A stretch of 32,082 nucleotides of DNA from Pseudoalteromonas arctica (lineage in GTDB: Bacteria; Pseudomonadota; Gammaproteobacteria; Enterobacterales; Alteromonadaceae). Positions 15,161 through 24,012 of this stretch are shown here, one piece after another. The notes under the pieces were generated by a model. It made no database searches. It was not told where the DNA came from and worked only from the letters and a program-made list of their open reading frames with translations. Within the stretch, counting starts at the first letter, position 1, and each line of letters starts with the position of its first letter. Location of the stretch: the NCBI RefSeq assembly GCF_012927645.1, contig NZ_JABBMT010000037.1, positions 1 to 32,082 on the forward strand, given 5' to 3'. The position numbers and the translations under genes were made by a program.

Positions 15161-16489
15161 ATGGAAAAAATACTTATTGTCGATGACAACCCTGCCATAT
15201 TAGAAGCCTTGTCATTACTGTTAGAAATTCATGACTATCAGGTTGTGACTGCAAAAACGCAGCTTGAAGCCTTACAAATAGTGCAATACCAACGTATCGG
15301 GCTGGTTATTCAAGATATGAATTTTAGCAATGACACCACCTCTGGCGAAGAAGGTAAAGCGTTGTTTTATCAACTAAGAGCTCTCAACCCGCACTTACCG
15401 ATTATTTTGATCACCGCGTGGACTGAACTGGCCAGCGCCATAGAGCTAGTCAAAGCCGGCGCTGCTGATTACTTACCTAAACCATGGGATGATAGCAAGC
15501 TCCTCACCTGTGTTAATAACTTAATCGAACTTGGCCAAGCAAAACAACAAAATGTAATGTATGCGCGCCACCAGCAAGAGCGAACAGCAAGTTTAGCCGA
15601 TGCCAACCTAGTTGGTTTAGTGTATCAAAGTACCGCCATGGAAAAAATTCTCAATATGGCAATACAAGTCGCTAAGTCAGATGTCTCTGTGCTAATAACA
15701 GGTGCAAATGGCAGTGGTAAAGAACGCATTGCACAAATTATTCAAGCCAACTCTCACTTAAACCATGCCCCATTTTTAACCATCAATGCCGCAGCCCTGC
15801 CCCATGATTTAATTGAAGCCGAATTATTTGGCGCTGAAGCGGGTGCTTATACTGGCATCACCAAACAGCGAATTGGTCGCTTTGAGGCCGCTGATGGGGG
15901 TACACTGTTTTTAGATGAAATTGGTAACCTGCCATTATCAGGGCAAATGAAACTACTGCGCGTGTTACAAACTGGTGAGTTTGAACGACTCGGTTCAACA
16001 AAAACACAAAAAGTAAATGTTCGGGTTATTTCAGCTACCAATGAAGATTTAAAAGCGGCCATTCATGCAGGTCGATTTAGAGAAGACTTATATTATCGCC
16101 TCAACGTGATTGAGCTAAATTTACCCAGTTTAGCGCAAAGACCAGATGACATTTTAGCGCTTGCTAAACACTTCTTAGGCGAGCGCGAATTGTCGCTTAC
16201 AACAGAGCAAGGATTACTCGCGCACAATTGGCCTGGCAACGTTCGTGAGCTAGAAAATGCCTGTAAACGCGCGGCCGTACTCAAACCTAATGGCGACATG
16301 ACCCTCGATGATTTTGCTCTACAATCACAGCCGCTGCACACTAACTTTGCTAAACAAGAACCCAGTAGAGAAGAACTAGAACAAGCTATGCGTCAGCACC
16401 AAGGGGTGATCGCAAAAGTTGCCAGACAGTTTGGTTTAAGTCGTCAAGCACTATACCGCCGTTTGCAAAAATTTGAGATTGATTACTAA
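15161..16489 (+). CDS. NtrC-family sigma-54-dependent response regulator
   Basis: This 442-residue protein has an N-terminal receiver domain with DD at 8-9 and phosphoacceptor Asp52 (LVIQDMNF). The central AAA+ domain has Walker A GANGSGKE at 181-188, Walker B GGTLFLDEIG and the arginine-finger region FREDLYYRLN. The C-terminal Fis-type helix-turn-helix (VIAKVARQFGLSRQALYRRL) binds DNA. The sigma-54 contact loop reads GAYTGI at 228-233 instead of GAFTGA: the F-to-Y change is common, but the final A-to-I is unusual. It is cotranscribed with the kinase downstream (the stop and start codons share a base). It probably controls the adjoining efflux operon through the TGTCCGC palindromes. Confidence 0.93.
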   Translation: MEKILIVDDNPAILEALSLLLEIHDYQVVTAKTQLEALQIVQYQRIGLVIQDMNFSNDTTSGEEGKALFYQLRALNPHLPIILITAWTELASAIELVKAGAADYLPKPWDDSKLLTCVNNLIELGQAKQQNVMYARHQQERTASLADANLVGLVYQSTAMEKILNMAIQVAKSDVSVLITGANGSGKERIAQIIQANSHLNHAPFLTINAAALPHDLIEAELFGAEAGAYTGITKQRIGRFEAADGGTLFLDEIGNLPLSGQMKLLRVLQTGEFERLGSTKTQKVNVRVISATNEDLKAAIHAGRFREDLYYRLNVIELNLPSLAQRPDDILALAKHFLGERELSLTTEQGLLAHNWPGNVRELENACKRAAVLKPNGDMTLDDFALQSQPLHTNFAKQEPSREELEQAMRQHQGVIAKVARQFGLSRQALYRRLQKFEIDY

Positions 16490-17829
16490 TGGAAAGAAAT
16501 AAACCAGCACTGTCTCTCACTCGTAAAATAGTGCTGATATGTAACATCTCTGCACTTATTCCTGTTTGGCTCATCTGCTGGTTAACCTATTTAAGCTGGC
16601 CTTTATTACTTATAACAACGCTACTCACATCGCTGCTGGCAAGTTATTTATCTTTTCGGCTCAGCCGTACTCTGGTGCAAGGCATACACTCACTTGAAAC
16701 TGGTTTGCTTAATTTTAAAGACGGTGAATTAGCCACCTTACTAGCTTATAACGGCAATGATGAATTAGGCCGCTTGTGTCAATTGTATAATCAAACTGCA
16801 AAGCAATTACGCCAAGAGAAACAATGGCTCTATCAGCGCGAGCTGATGCTTGATAAAGTGCTACAAAGCTCTCCCCAAGCCGTTATTTTAAAAAATGATA
16901 AAGGCTTTATTGTTTATAGTAACTACAGTGCTCGGGATCTTTTTAATGCCAAAGCAGCCCTTGAAGGTAGCCAATTTGAGCAACTGCTTACTAACACTCA
17001 TCCGCAATTAAATAATGCTTTAACGCGTGGTAGTGATGGTTTATTTACACTAGATACTGAATACCAAGAATCTCAAGCGTGGCATTTATCAACCGGCAAG
17101 TTATTACTTAACAATCAATACCATTACTTATATGTGTTTAAACAACTCACCCGCGAACTTAGCCGTCAAGAAGTCGAGGTGTGGAAAAAGGTCATACGGA
17201 TCATCAGCCACGAGCTTAATAACTCGCTTGGTCCCATGTCATCAATGTTACACAGCGGCCAGTTACTCAGTGAAAAAGTAGACGAACCCAGACTTAGCCG
17301 CGTGTTTGCTACCATTTCTGAACGCATCAAACATTTAAACGACTTTGTACAAGGCTATGGCAAATTTGCCAAACTGCCTACACCTCAACCAGCTAAAATT
17401 GATTGGCAAGTGTTGCTCACACAACTGCAAAATCAATGGTGTTTTATGTTCGATATAAGTAATGACGTGCATACACTGGCTGATCCGACTCAAGTTGAGC
17501 AGCTACTGATCAACTTAATAAAAAATGCTCACGAATCAGGCTCTGCAAGCGAACATATAAGTGTCACTGTTACACAGAATATGAAAGGCACACATATTAG
17601 CGTAAACGACCAAGGTAAAGGCATGAGTGAGCAAGTGATGGCCAATGCCTTGATCCCATTTTATTCAACCAAAGCGACTGGGAGTGGTTTAGGGTTAGCA
17701 TTGTGCCGTGAAATAGTTGAAGCGCATCATGGGCAAATTAGCTTACACAATCGTCAGCACGGTGGGCTTAGTGTTCAGCTCATCTTGCCCCTCAGTCCTA
17801 ACAAACAATCACAAAAAAGCCGCAATTAA
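16489..17829 (+). CDS. NtrY-like membrane sensor histidine kinase
   Basis: This 446-residue protein starts at ATG 16489, overlapping the regulator's TAA by one base (TAATG), so translation is coupled. Two transmembrane helices at about residues 12-56 are separated by a very short loop, so there is almost no periplasmic sensor. A HAMP-like linker, a PAS domain (about 120-215; SSPQAVILKNDKGFIVYSN) and the HisKA/HATPase core follow. The H-box is ISHELNNSLGPM with His241; the N-box is LLINLIKNAHESG; the G boxes are NDQGKGMS and GSGLGLALCREI. The HELNN form is typical of NtrB/NtrY kinases that partner NtrC-type regulators. The short periplasmic part suggests sensing in the membrane or cytoplasm, for example membrane stress caused by the pump's substrate. 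Confidence 0.93.
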   Translation: MERNKPALSLTRKIVLICNISALIPVWLICWLTYLSWPLLLITTLLTSLLASYLSFRLSRTLVQGIHSLETGLLNFKDGELATLLAYNGNDELGRLCQLYNQTAKQLRQEKQWLYQRELMLDKVLQSSPQAVILKNDKGFIVYSNYSARDLFNAKAALEGSQFEQLLTNTHPQLNNALTRGSDGLFTLDTEYQESQAWHLSTGKLLLNNQYHYLYVFKQLTRELSRQEVEVWKKVIRIISHELNNSLGPMSSMLHSGQLLSEKVDEPRLSRVFATISERIKHLNDFVQGYGKFAKLPTPQPAKIDWQVLLTQLQNQWCFMFDISNDVHTLADPTQVEQLLINLIKNAHESGSASEHISVTVTQNMKGTHISVNDQGKGMSEQVMANALIPFYSTKATGSGLGLALCREIVEAHHGQISLHNRQHGGLSVQLILPLSPNKQSQKSRN

Positions 17830-17839
17830 GCGGCTTTTT
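17814..17839. terminator. bidirectional terminator
   Basis: AAAAAGCCGC and GCGGCTTTTT surround the loop AATTAA. It overlaps the kinase stop codon on the plus strand and follows grxD on the minus strand. Confidence 0.9.
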
Positions 17840-17858
17840 GTTGATTTGCTGGTAAACA

Positions 17859-18197
17859 TTATTCAGCGTCAGCTTCATTATATTTAGCTGCTGTTTCGGT
17901 GATCAGTGGTTGTAATTCACCACGTTGAAACATTTCAATGATAATGTCACAGCCACCGATTAATTCGCCATCAACCCACAGTTGTGGAAATGTTGGCCAA
18001 TTAGCATATGCTGGTAATTCAGCACGGATATCAGGATTTAGTAAAATATCAACATAGGCAAACGGTTCACCGCATGACATTAATGCTTGAGATGCTTGTG
18101 AAGAAAAACCACAATTTGGTAATTTAGGCGATCCTTTCATATAAAGGATAATTGGATTTTCAGAAATTTGCTGTTTAATTTTATCAATGGTTTCCAT
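17859..18197 (-). CDS. grxD: monothiol glutaredoxin Grx4
   Basis: This 112-residue protein has the active site CGFS at residues 29-32 (LPNCGFSSQA), diagnostic of monothiol glutaredoxins that bind a 2Fe-2S cluster with glutathione and deliver clusters in the cytoplasm. Glutathione-contact phrases WPTFPQLWVDGELIGGCDI are present. Length is normal. A TGAGGT site precedes the ATG. Divergence from sodB across 276 bp links two iron-related genes. Confidence 0.97.
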   Translation of the reverse strand: METIDKIKQQISENPIILYMKGSPKLPNCGFSSQASQALMSCGEPFAYVDILLNPDIRAELPAYANWPTFPQLWVDGELIGGCDIIIEMFQRGELQPLITETAAKYNEADAE

Positions 18198-18348
18198 CTA
18201 CAACCTCAAAAGTGACGATAGCTGAATATACGAAGGCTTGAAAAATTTTCATTTAGCCTCATATATGTATCTTAAAGTGGGCAAATAAAGCCGCAATCGA
18301 AATAGTCTTGCATTTGCACTGCTGTTTAGCATTGCTGTTTGCTAAAAC

Positions 18349-18385
18349 TTGAGTAAAATACTCAACAATTATAGTAACACTATAA
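18349..18385 (+). promoter_or_regulatory. two adjacent 7-3-7 palindromes at the sodB promoter
   Basis: TTGAGTA-AAA-TACTCAA (18349-18365) and TTATAGT-AAC-ACTATAA (18369-18385) are both perfect, with centres 20 bp apart. The second overlaps a TATAAT -10 hexamer at 18381-18386, so binding should repress. The first matches 15 of 17 positions of the IscR type 1 consensus, and its two mismatches are symmetric. No canonical Fur box is seen. Confidence 0.55.
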
Positions 18386-18408
18386 TCTCATTTGGTATAG
18401 GTAACTAC

Positions 18409-18422
18409 CCTGTTTGAACAGG
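18409..18422 (+). promoter_or_regulatory. inverted repeat in sodB leader
   Basis: CCTGTT-TG-AACAGG is a perfect 6-bp-arm repeat. It lies in the predicted 5' untranslated region and could be an mRNA hairpin or an operator. The 2-bp centre is tight for RNA, so a DNA site is likelier. Confidence 0.35.
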
Positions 18423-18473
18423 CATTAACTATTACTATTTGAACTATCAACCAAAAGAAGATGGAGATAAAAA

Positions 18474-19055
18474 ATGGCATTTGAACTACCGTCACTACCC
18501 TATGCAATTAACGCACTTGAGCCACATATTTCACAAGAAACATTAGAGTTTCACCACGGCAAACACCACAACACTTATGTGACTAAACTTAACGGTTTAA
18601 TCCCAGGTACTGAGTTTGAAGGTAAATCACTTGAAGAAATCGTATGTTCTTCTGAAGGTGGCGTATTTAACAATGCAGCACAGATCTGGAACCATACTTT
18701 TTACTGGAACAGCCTAGCTCCAAATGGCGGTGGCGAAGCAACAGGCGCTGTTGCAGATGCTATCAATGCTAAATGGGGTTCTTTTGCAGCATTCCAAGCA
18801 GCTTTTGATGATAAAGCAGTAAACAACTTTGGTTCAAGCTGGACATGGTTAGTTAAATTAGCTGATGGTTCTTTAGACATCGTTAATACTTCTAACGCAG
18901 CAACGCCACTAACTCAAGACGGTGTTACACCGATCCTGACTGTGGACCTGTGGGAACATGCTTACTACATCGATTTCCGTAACGTTCGTCCAGACTACTT
19001 AAAAGCATTTTGGTCACTTGTTAACTGGGAATTTGCAAACGCTAACTTTGCATAA
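18474..19055 (+). CDS. sodB: superoxide dismutase [Fe]
   Basis: This 193-residue cytoplasmic enzyme converts superoxide to hydrogen peroxide and oxygen. The metal ligands are His27 (LEFHHGKH), His74 (IWNHTFYW), Asp158 and His162 (DLWEHAYY). Gln70 in NNAAQIWNH is the iron-type signature, so this is FeSOD rather than MnSOD. Start ATG has GGAGAT upstream. It is monocistronic, closed by a strong terminator. Confidence 0.98.
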   Translation: MAFELPSLPYAINALEPHISQETLEFHHGKHHNTYVTKLNGLIPGTEFEGKSLEEIVCSSEGGVFNNAAQIWNHTFYWNSLAPNGGGEATGAVADAINAKWGSFAAFQAAFDDKAVNNFGSSWTWLVKLADGSLDIVNTSNAATPLTQDGVTPILTVDLWEHAYYIDFRNVRPDYLKAFWSLVNWEFANANFA

Positions 19056-19059
19056 TTAA

Positions 19060-19109
19060 TTGCTCGTTCTGAGCAAGCCTAATTTAAAAGACGCTGCGGC
19101 GTCTTTTTT
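19060..19109 (+). terminator. sodB terminator (two hairpins)
   Basis: A first hairpin TTGCTC/GAGCAA (19060-19076) precedes the main stem AAAAGACGC/GCGTCTTTT (19086-19107), which has a TGCG loop and a run of six Ts. Confidence 0.9.
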
Positions 19110-19234
19110 GTTTTCTAACATAAATTTTTAATTTTATTGCACAAAAAATCAAATTCGTGACTAAGCTTTAAATAACCTTTGCTTCTTTTTTAATTTGTAA
19201 GCACCTAGTTTAAGCAGGTTTTTCGGAGGTTTCC

Positions 19235-21157
19235 ATGAGTATTTTTGAGCATTACCAAGCACGATACGAAGCGGCACAAGAAGAAGAGTACAGTATCGCT
19301 GAATTCTTAGAGATTTGTAAAACTGATAAATCGGCTTATGCCAGCGCACCAGAGCGATTATTAGCGGCCATTGGTGAGCCTAAAATGATCGATACTTCAA
19401 AGGATGCACGGTTAAGTCGATTATTTTCAAACAGAGTAGTGGCACGTTACCCCGCCTTTAATGATTTTTACGGTATGGAGGACGCGATTGAACAAATCGT
19501 TTCATACCTAAAACATGCCGCGCAAGGCCTTGAAGAGTGTAAACAAGTTCTTTATCTACTTGGGCCTGTAGGCGGTGGTAAATCATCGATTGCTGAAAAG
19601 CTAAAATATTTAATGCAACAAGTGCCTATTTACTCAATTAAAGGCTCACCGGTGAATGACCACCCGCTGGCGCTATTTGACCCTAATGAAGATGCTGAGC
19701 TGATGGCAAAAGAATACGGCATTAAACCCCGTTACTTAAAAACCATTATGTCACCATGGGCCACTAAGCGCTTATCTGAATTTAATGGTGATATTAGCCA
19801 GTTTAAAGTGGTAAAACGCTACCCGTCTATTTTAAATCAAATTGCTATCGCAAAAACTGAACCTGGGGATGAAAACAACCAAGATATTTCCGCTTTAGTC
19901 GGTAAAGTTGATATTCGCAAACTAGAACATTTTGCTCAAAACGATGCCGATGCTTATGCTTATTCCGGTTCACTATGCCTTGCAAATCAAGGCTTAATGG
20001 AATTTGTTGAGATGTTTAAAGCCCCTATCAAAGTATTGCATCCGCTTTTAACAGCCACGCAAGAGGGAAATTATAATGGCACCGAAGGTATTAGTGCACT
20101 GCCCTTTAATGGCATGATTTTAGCTCATTCAAACGAATCAGAATGGCAGACCTTTAAAAACAACAAAAACAATGAAGCCTTTTTAGACCGCGTTTACATC
20201 GTCAAAGTGCCCTATTGTTTACGTGCATCTGAAGAAGTAAAAATTTACGACAAACTCCTTGAGCACAGTGAGTTATACAATGCCCCTTGTGCGCCAGGAA
20301 CACTGGAAACATTGGCAAAATTTACCACGCTATCACGGTTAAAAGATCCTGAAAACTCAAGTATCTACTCAAAAATGCGGGTATATGATGGCGAAAGTCT
20401 AAAAGACACCGATCCGAAAGCTAAATCGTATCAAGAGTATCGGGATTATGCTGGGGTTGATGAAGGCATGACCGGGCTCTCTACCCGCTTTGCATTTAAA
20501 ATTTTATCACGGGTGTTTAACTTTGACACACTTGAGGTAGCGGCAAACCCGGTACATTTATTTTACGTGTTAGAGCAACAAATTGAACGAGAGCAATTCT
20601 CTGCCGATGTTGAAGAACGTTATTTAAGCCACTTGAAAGGCTATTTAATCCCGCAGTATGTTGAGTTTATCGGTAAAGAGCTGCAAACAGCTTATTTAGA
20701 GTCCTACTCTGAGTACGGGCAAAACATTTTTGATCGTTATGTCACTTATGCTGATTTTTGGATCCAAGACCAAGAGTATCGCGACCCTGATACCGGCCAG
20801 CTATTCAACCGTGAAGCATTAAATGCTGAACTTGAAAAAATTGAAAAACCTGCGGGTATTTCAAACCCAAAAGATTTCCGTAACGAAATCGTTAATTTTG
20901 TACTACGTGCACGGGCACACAATAACGGTAAAAATCCATTGTGGACCAGCTATGAAAAGCTGCGCACTGTGATTGAGAAAAAAATGTTCTCTAATACTGA
21001 AGAACTATTACCTGTTATTTCCTTCAATGCGAAAACATCCGCAGAAGATCAGAAAAAACATGAAGATTTTGTCAATCGTATGGTGGAAAAAGGGTATACC
21101 CAAAAGCAAGTTCGTTTGTTATCAGAGTGGTATTTACGCGTGCGTAAATCGCAATAA
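19235..21157 (+). CDS. prkA: PrkA family serine protein kinase (YeaG)
   Basis: This 640-residue protein has an N-terminal AAA+-like domain with Walker A GPVGGGKSS at residues 110-118. The C-terminal PrkA domain runs from about residue 380 to the end. YeaG/PrkA proteins are kinases or ATPases acting in nitrogen starvation, stationary phase and sporulation. The start follows TCGGAGG. It is first of a four-gene run with yeaH (30 bp), spoVR and a stress protein. In enterobacteria yeaGH is under RpoS and nitrogen control. I see no sure promoter in the AT-rich 124 bp upstream. Confidence 0.95.
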   Translation: MSIFEHYQARYEAAQEEEYSIAEFLEICKTDKSAYASAPERLLAAIGEPKMIDTSKDARLSRLFSNRVVARYPAFNDFYGMEDAIEQIVSYLKHAAQGLEECKQVLYLLGPVGGGKSSIAEKLKYLMQQVPIYSIKGSPVNDHPLALFDPNEDAELMAKEYGIKPRYLKTIMSPWATKRLSEFNGDISQFKVVKRYPSILNQIAIAKTEPGDENNQDISALVGKVDIRKLEHFAQNDADAYAYSGSLCLANQGLMEFVEMFKAPIKVLHPLLTATQEGNYNGTEGISALPFNGMILAHSNESEWQTFKNNKNNEAFLDRVYIVKVPYCLRASEEVKIYDKLLEHSELYNAPCAPGTLETLAKFTTLSRLKDPENSSIYSKMRVYDGESLKDTDPKAKSYQEYRDYAGVDEGMTGLSTRFAFKILSRVFNFDTLEVAANPVHLFYVLEQQIEREQFSADVEERYLSHLKGYLIPQYVEFIGKELQTAYLESYSEYGQNIFDRYVTYADFWIQDQEYRDPDTGQLFNREALNAELEKIEKPAGISNPKDFRNEIVNFVLRARAHNNGKNPLWTSYEKLRTVIEKKMFSNTEELLPVISFNAKTSAEDQKKHEDFVNRMVEKGYTQKQVRLLSEWYLRVRKSQ

Positions 21158-21187
21158 CACGCAGCTGTGTATTTTTAGGGGGTCTTT

Positions 21188-22471
21188 ATGGCGCATTTTA
21201 TAGACCGTCGCCTGAACGGGAAGAATAAGAGCACGTTAAACCGTCAACGCTTTATCAGGCGCTATAAAAAACAGATCAAAGAAGCGGTGTCGGATGCAAT
21301 AAATAAACGCAGTGTCACTGATTCCAGTAGCGGAGAAAGTATTTCAATTCCGCAACGGGATATCAGTGAACCCACTTTTCATCAAGGTAAAGGGGGCGAT
21401 AGAGAACAAATTCATCCTGGTAACGATCAGTTCTCAACCGGTGATAAAATTAAACGTCCGCAAGGTGGCCAAGGCGGGGGAGCCGGAGAAGGTGAAGCGA
21501 GCGACTCTGGCGAAGGCGAAGATGACTTTGTCTTCTCAATTTCTAAAGATGAGTATTTAGACTTACTTTTTGAAGATTTAGAGCTGCCAAATTTACAGCA
21601 AAACCAATTAGACAAACTCGTGCAAATGAAAACTCATCGCGCTGGTTTTTGTAGTGATGGTATGCCGAGTAATATTGATATTGTGCGTTCACTTCAAGGC
21701 TCACTTGCAAGGCGTGTTGCGATGAGCGCGGGTAAAAAGCGTCAATTAGCAGAGCTTGAAGCCCAGCTTTGCCTATTAATGGCTGAGCCTGAGCCAGATA
21801 TAGCCGCTATTGCATTAATGGAGCAAGAAATCGCCGCATTACAAAAGCGCATCAGTGCAGTGCCCTTTATTGATAATTACGATTTGCGTTTTCGTAACTA
21901 TGAAAAACAGCCTCATCCAACGAGTAAAGCAGTGATGTTTTGCATTATGGATGTGTCGGGCTCAATGGATCAAGCAACCAAAGATATGGCAAAACGTTTT
22001 TATATTTTGCTTTATCAATTTTTGACCCGCAGTTATAAAGACATTGAAGTGGTGTATATTCGCCATCATACCCAAGCCAAGGAAGTCGATGAACAAGAGT
22101 TTTTCTATTCCCAAGAAACTGGCGGTACGATTGTCTCCAGCGCACTGAAGTTAATGAATGAGATAATTACTGAGCGCTATAACGCTGGCGAGTGGAATGT
22201 GTATGCAGCACAAGCCTCTGATGGCGACAATTGGGCGGATGACTCTCCCCAATGCTCAGAGATTTTACGCAATAAATTACTCAGTACCATACGCTATTAC
22301 GCTTACATTGAGATCACTACCCGCGCCCATCAGAGTCTATGGCGTGAGTATCAAAATATTTGTCAAACTCATAATAACTTTGCTATTCAACATATACGCA
22401 ATGTTGAAGATATTTACCCTATTTTCCGTGAGTTATTCAAGAAGAGTCGTCAACACCAAGGGGCAGCCTAA
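21188..22471 (+). CDS. yeaH: UPF0229 family protein YeaH, VWA-like
   Basis: This 427-residue protein is partner of the PrkA kinase. The N-terminus is basic ([20 protein letters not shown]). A glycine-rich acidic linker lies at about residues 95-115 ([20 protein letters not shown]). The C-terminal von Willebrand A-like domain shows the metal site DVSGSMD near residue 255. These proteins bind partner proteins through a metal-dependent site. The gene sits between prkA and spoVR in the usual order. GGGGG precedes its ATG. Confidence 0.95.
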   Translation: MAHFIDRRLNGKNKSTLNRQRFIRRYKKQIKEAVSDAINKRSVTDSSSGESISIPQRDISEPTFHQGKGGDREQIHPGNDQFSTGDKIKRPQGGQGGGAGEGEASDSGEGEDDFVFSISKDEYLDLLFEDLELPNLQQNQLDKLVQMKTHRAGFCSDGMPSNIDIVRSLQGSLARRVAMSAGKKRQLAELEAQLCLLMAEPEPDIAAIALMEQEIAALQKRISAVPFIDNYDLRFRNYEKQPHPTSKAVMFCIMDVSGSMDQATKDMAKRFYILLYQFLTRSYKDIEVVYIRHHTQAKEVDEQEFFYSQETGGTIVSSALKLMNEIITERYNAGEWNVYAAQASDGDNWADDSPQCSEILRNKLLSTIRYYAYIEITTRAHQSLWREYQNICQTHNNFAIQHIRNVEDIYPIFRELFKKSRQHQGAA

Positions 22472-22492
22472 GCTGTGCAGCGAGGTATTTAT

Positions 22493-24007
22493 ATGACTGA
22501 TAAACGAATGAGTGATGGGCCAGATTGGACATTTGAATTATTACAACAATACCAAGATGAAATAGCGCGGGTAGCTGAACATTATCGCCTCGATACTTAT
22601 CCTAATCAGATTGAAGTGATCACCGCAGAACAAATGATGGATGCCTATTCTAGTGTTGGTATGCCTATTGGCTATAGTCACTGGTCGTATGGTAAAAAAT
22701 TTATTCAAACTGAGCAAAATTACAAGCGCGGACAAATGGGATTGGCTTATGAAATTGTTATAAACTCGAATCCTTGTATTGCTTATTTAATGGAAGAAAA
22801 TACCCTCCCAATGCAGGCTTTAGTAATGGCGCACGCTTGCTACGGGCACAACTCCTTCTTTAAAGGTAACTATTTATTTAAAACTTGGACTGATGCCAGC
22901 TCTATTATTGACTACCTATTATTTGCAAAAAATTATATTGCTCGTTGCGAAGAAAAACATGGCATTGATGAAGTCGAAAATCTCCTCGATTCATGCCATG
23001 CGCTTATGAATTATGGCGTTGATCGTTATAAACGCCCACAGCAAATATCTTTATTTGAAGAACAAAAACGCCAACAAGAGCGTGAAGATTACTTGCAATC
23101 ACAAGTGAACGAACTGTGGCGTACAATACCCTCACATCAGCAGGAAACCAAAAAACACGAGTGTCATTTTCCTTCAGAGCCACAAGAAAATATTTTGTAC
23201 TTTATAGAAAAAAATGCGCCATTACTGGAGTCTTGGCAACGAGAAATCATTCGTATTGTGCGTAAAATTTCACAATATTTTTATCCTCAAAAGCAAACCC
23301 AGGTAATGAACGAAGGCTGGGCAACGTTTTGGCATTACACTATTTTGAATCACTTATATGATGAAGGGAAACTCACTGACTCATTCATGTTAGAGTTCTT
23401 ACAAAGTCATACAAATGTTGTGTATCAGCCTCCTTATAACAGTAATTATTATTCGGGTATCAACCCTTATGCGCTGGGTTTTAATATGATGGTGGATATC
23501 CGCCGTATTTGTGAAAACCCTACCGATGAAGATAAACAGTGGTTTCCTGAATATGCTGGGAGCAACTGGCTAGATACGCTGCACTTTGCAATGGAAAACT
23601 TTAAAGACGAAAGTTTTATTAGCCAATTTTTATCACCCAAACTTATCCGTGACTTCAAATTATTCACTATTATCGATCACGAAAAAGATCCGAGTCTACA
23701 AGTTGGTGCGATCCACGATGAAAGCGGCTATCACGCGGTACGGACTGCGCTCTCAGCACAATATAATCTCAGTAATCACGAACCCAACATTCAGATCTAT
23801 GATGTTGATATTAGAGGTGATCGCTCTTTAACCTTACGCTACGTACCACATCAAGATATTCCATTAGCAAAGTCTCACCATGAGGTATTAAAACACCTTT
23901 ACAGACTATGGGGCTTTAAGGTAAAACTGGAACAAGAGTCAACCTCTGGCGAATTGAATATACTCGGGCAATGTCCATCCGATGATTCACGCCATAAAAC
24001 AGAGTGA
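22493..24007 (+). CDS. spoVR: SpoVR family protein (YcgB)
   Basis: This 504-residue protein begins MTDKRMSDGPDWTF. ATG 22493 has CGAGG 8 bp upstream and is preferred over the in-frame GTG at 22475. Typical SpoVR phrases include MAHACYGHNSFFKGNYLF, NEGWATFWHYTI and NPYALGFNMM. SpoVR is needed for spore cortex in Bacillus, but in non-spore-forming gammaproteobacteria its biochemical role is unknown. It is constantly linked to PrkA and YeaH. It is 21 bp from yeaH and overlaps the next frame. Confidence 0.95.
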   Translation: MTDKRMSDGPDWTFELLQQYQDEIARVAEHYRLDTYPNQIEVITAEQMMDAYSSVGMPIGYSHWSYGKKFIQTEQNYKRGQMGLAYEIVINSNPCIAYLMEENTLPMQALVMAHACYGHNSFFKGNYLFKTWTDASSIIDYLLFAKNYIARCEEKHGIDEVENLLDSCHALMNYGVDRYKRPQQISLFEEQKRQQEREDYLQSQVNELWRTIPSHQQETKKHECHFPSEPQENILYFIEKNAPLLESWQREIIRIVRKISQYFYPQKQTQVMNEGWATFWHYTILNHLYDEGKLTDSFMLEFLQSHTNVVYQPPYNSNYYSGINPYALGFNMMVDIRRICENPTDEDKQWFPEYAGSNWLDTLHFAMENFKDESFISQFLSPKLIRDFKLFTIIDHEKDPSLQVGAIHDESGYHAVRTALSAQYNLSNHEPNIQIYDVDIRGDRSLTLRYVPHQDIPLAKSHHEVLKHLYRLWGFKVKLEQESTSGELNILGQCPSDDSRHKTE

Positions 24008-24012
24008 ACAGA

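Noticed and set aside
19111..19234. Sigma-54 or RpoS promoter for prkA
   Set aside because: No GG-N10-GC element is present. TTGCAC near 19137 with CTAAGCT downstream is too weak to list.
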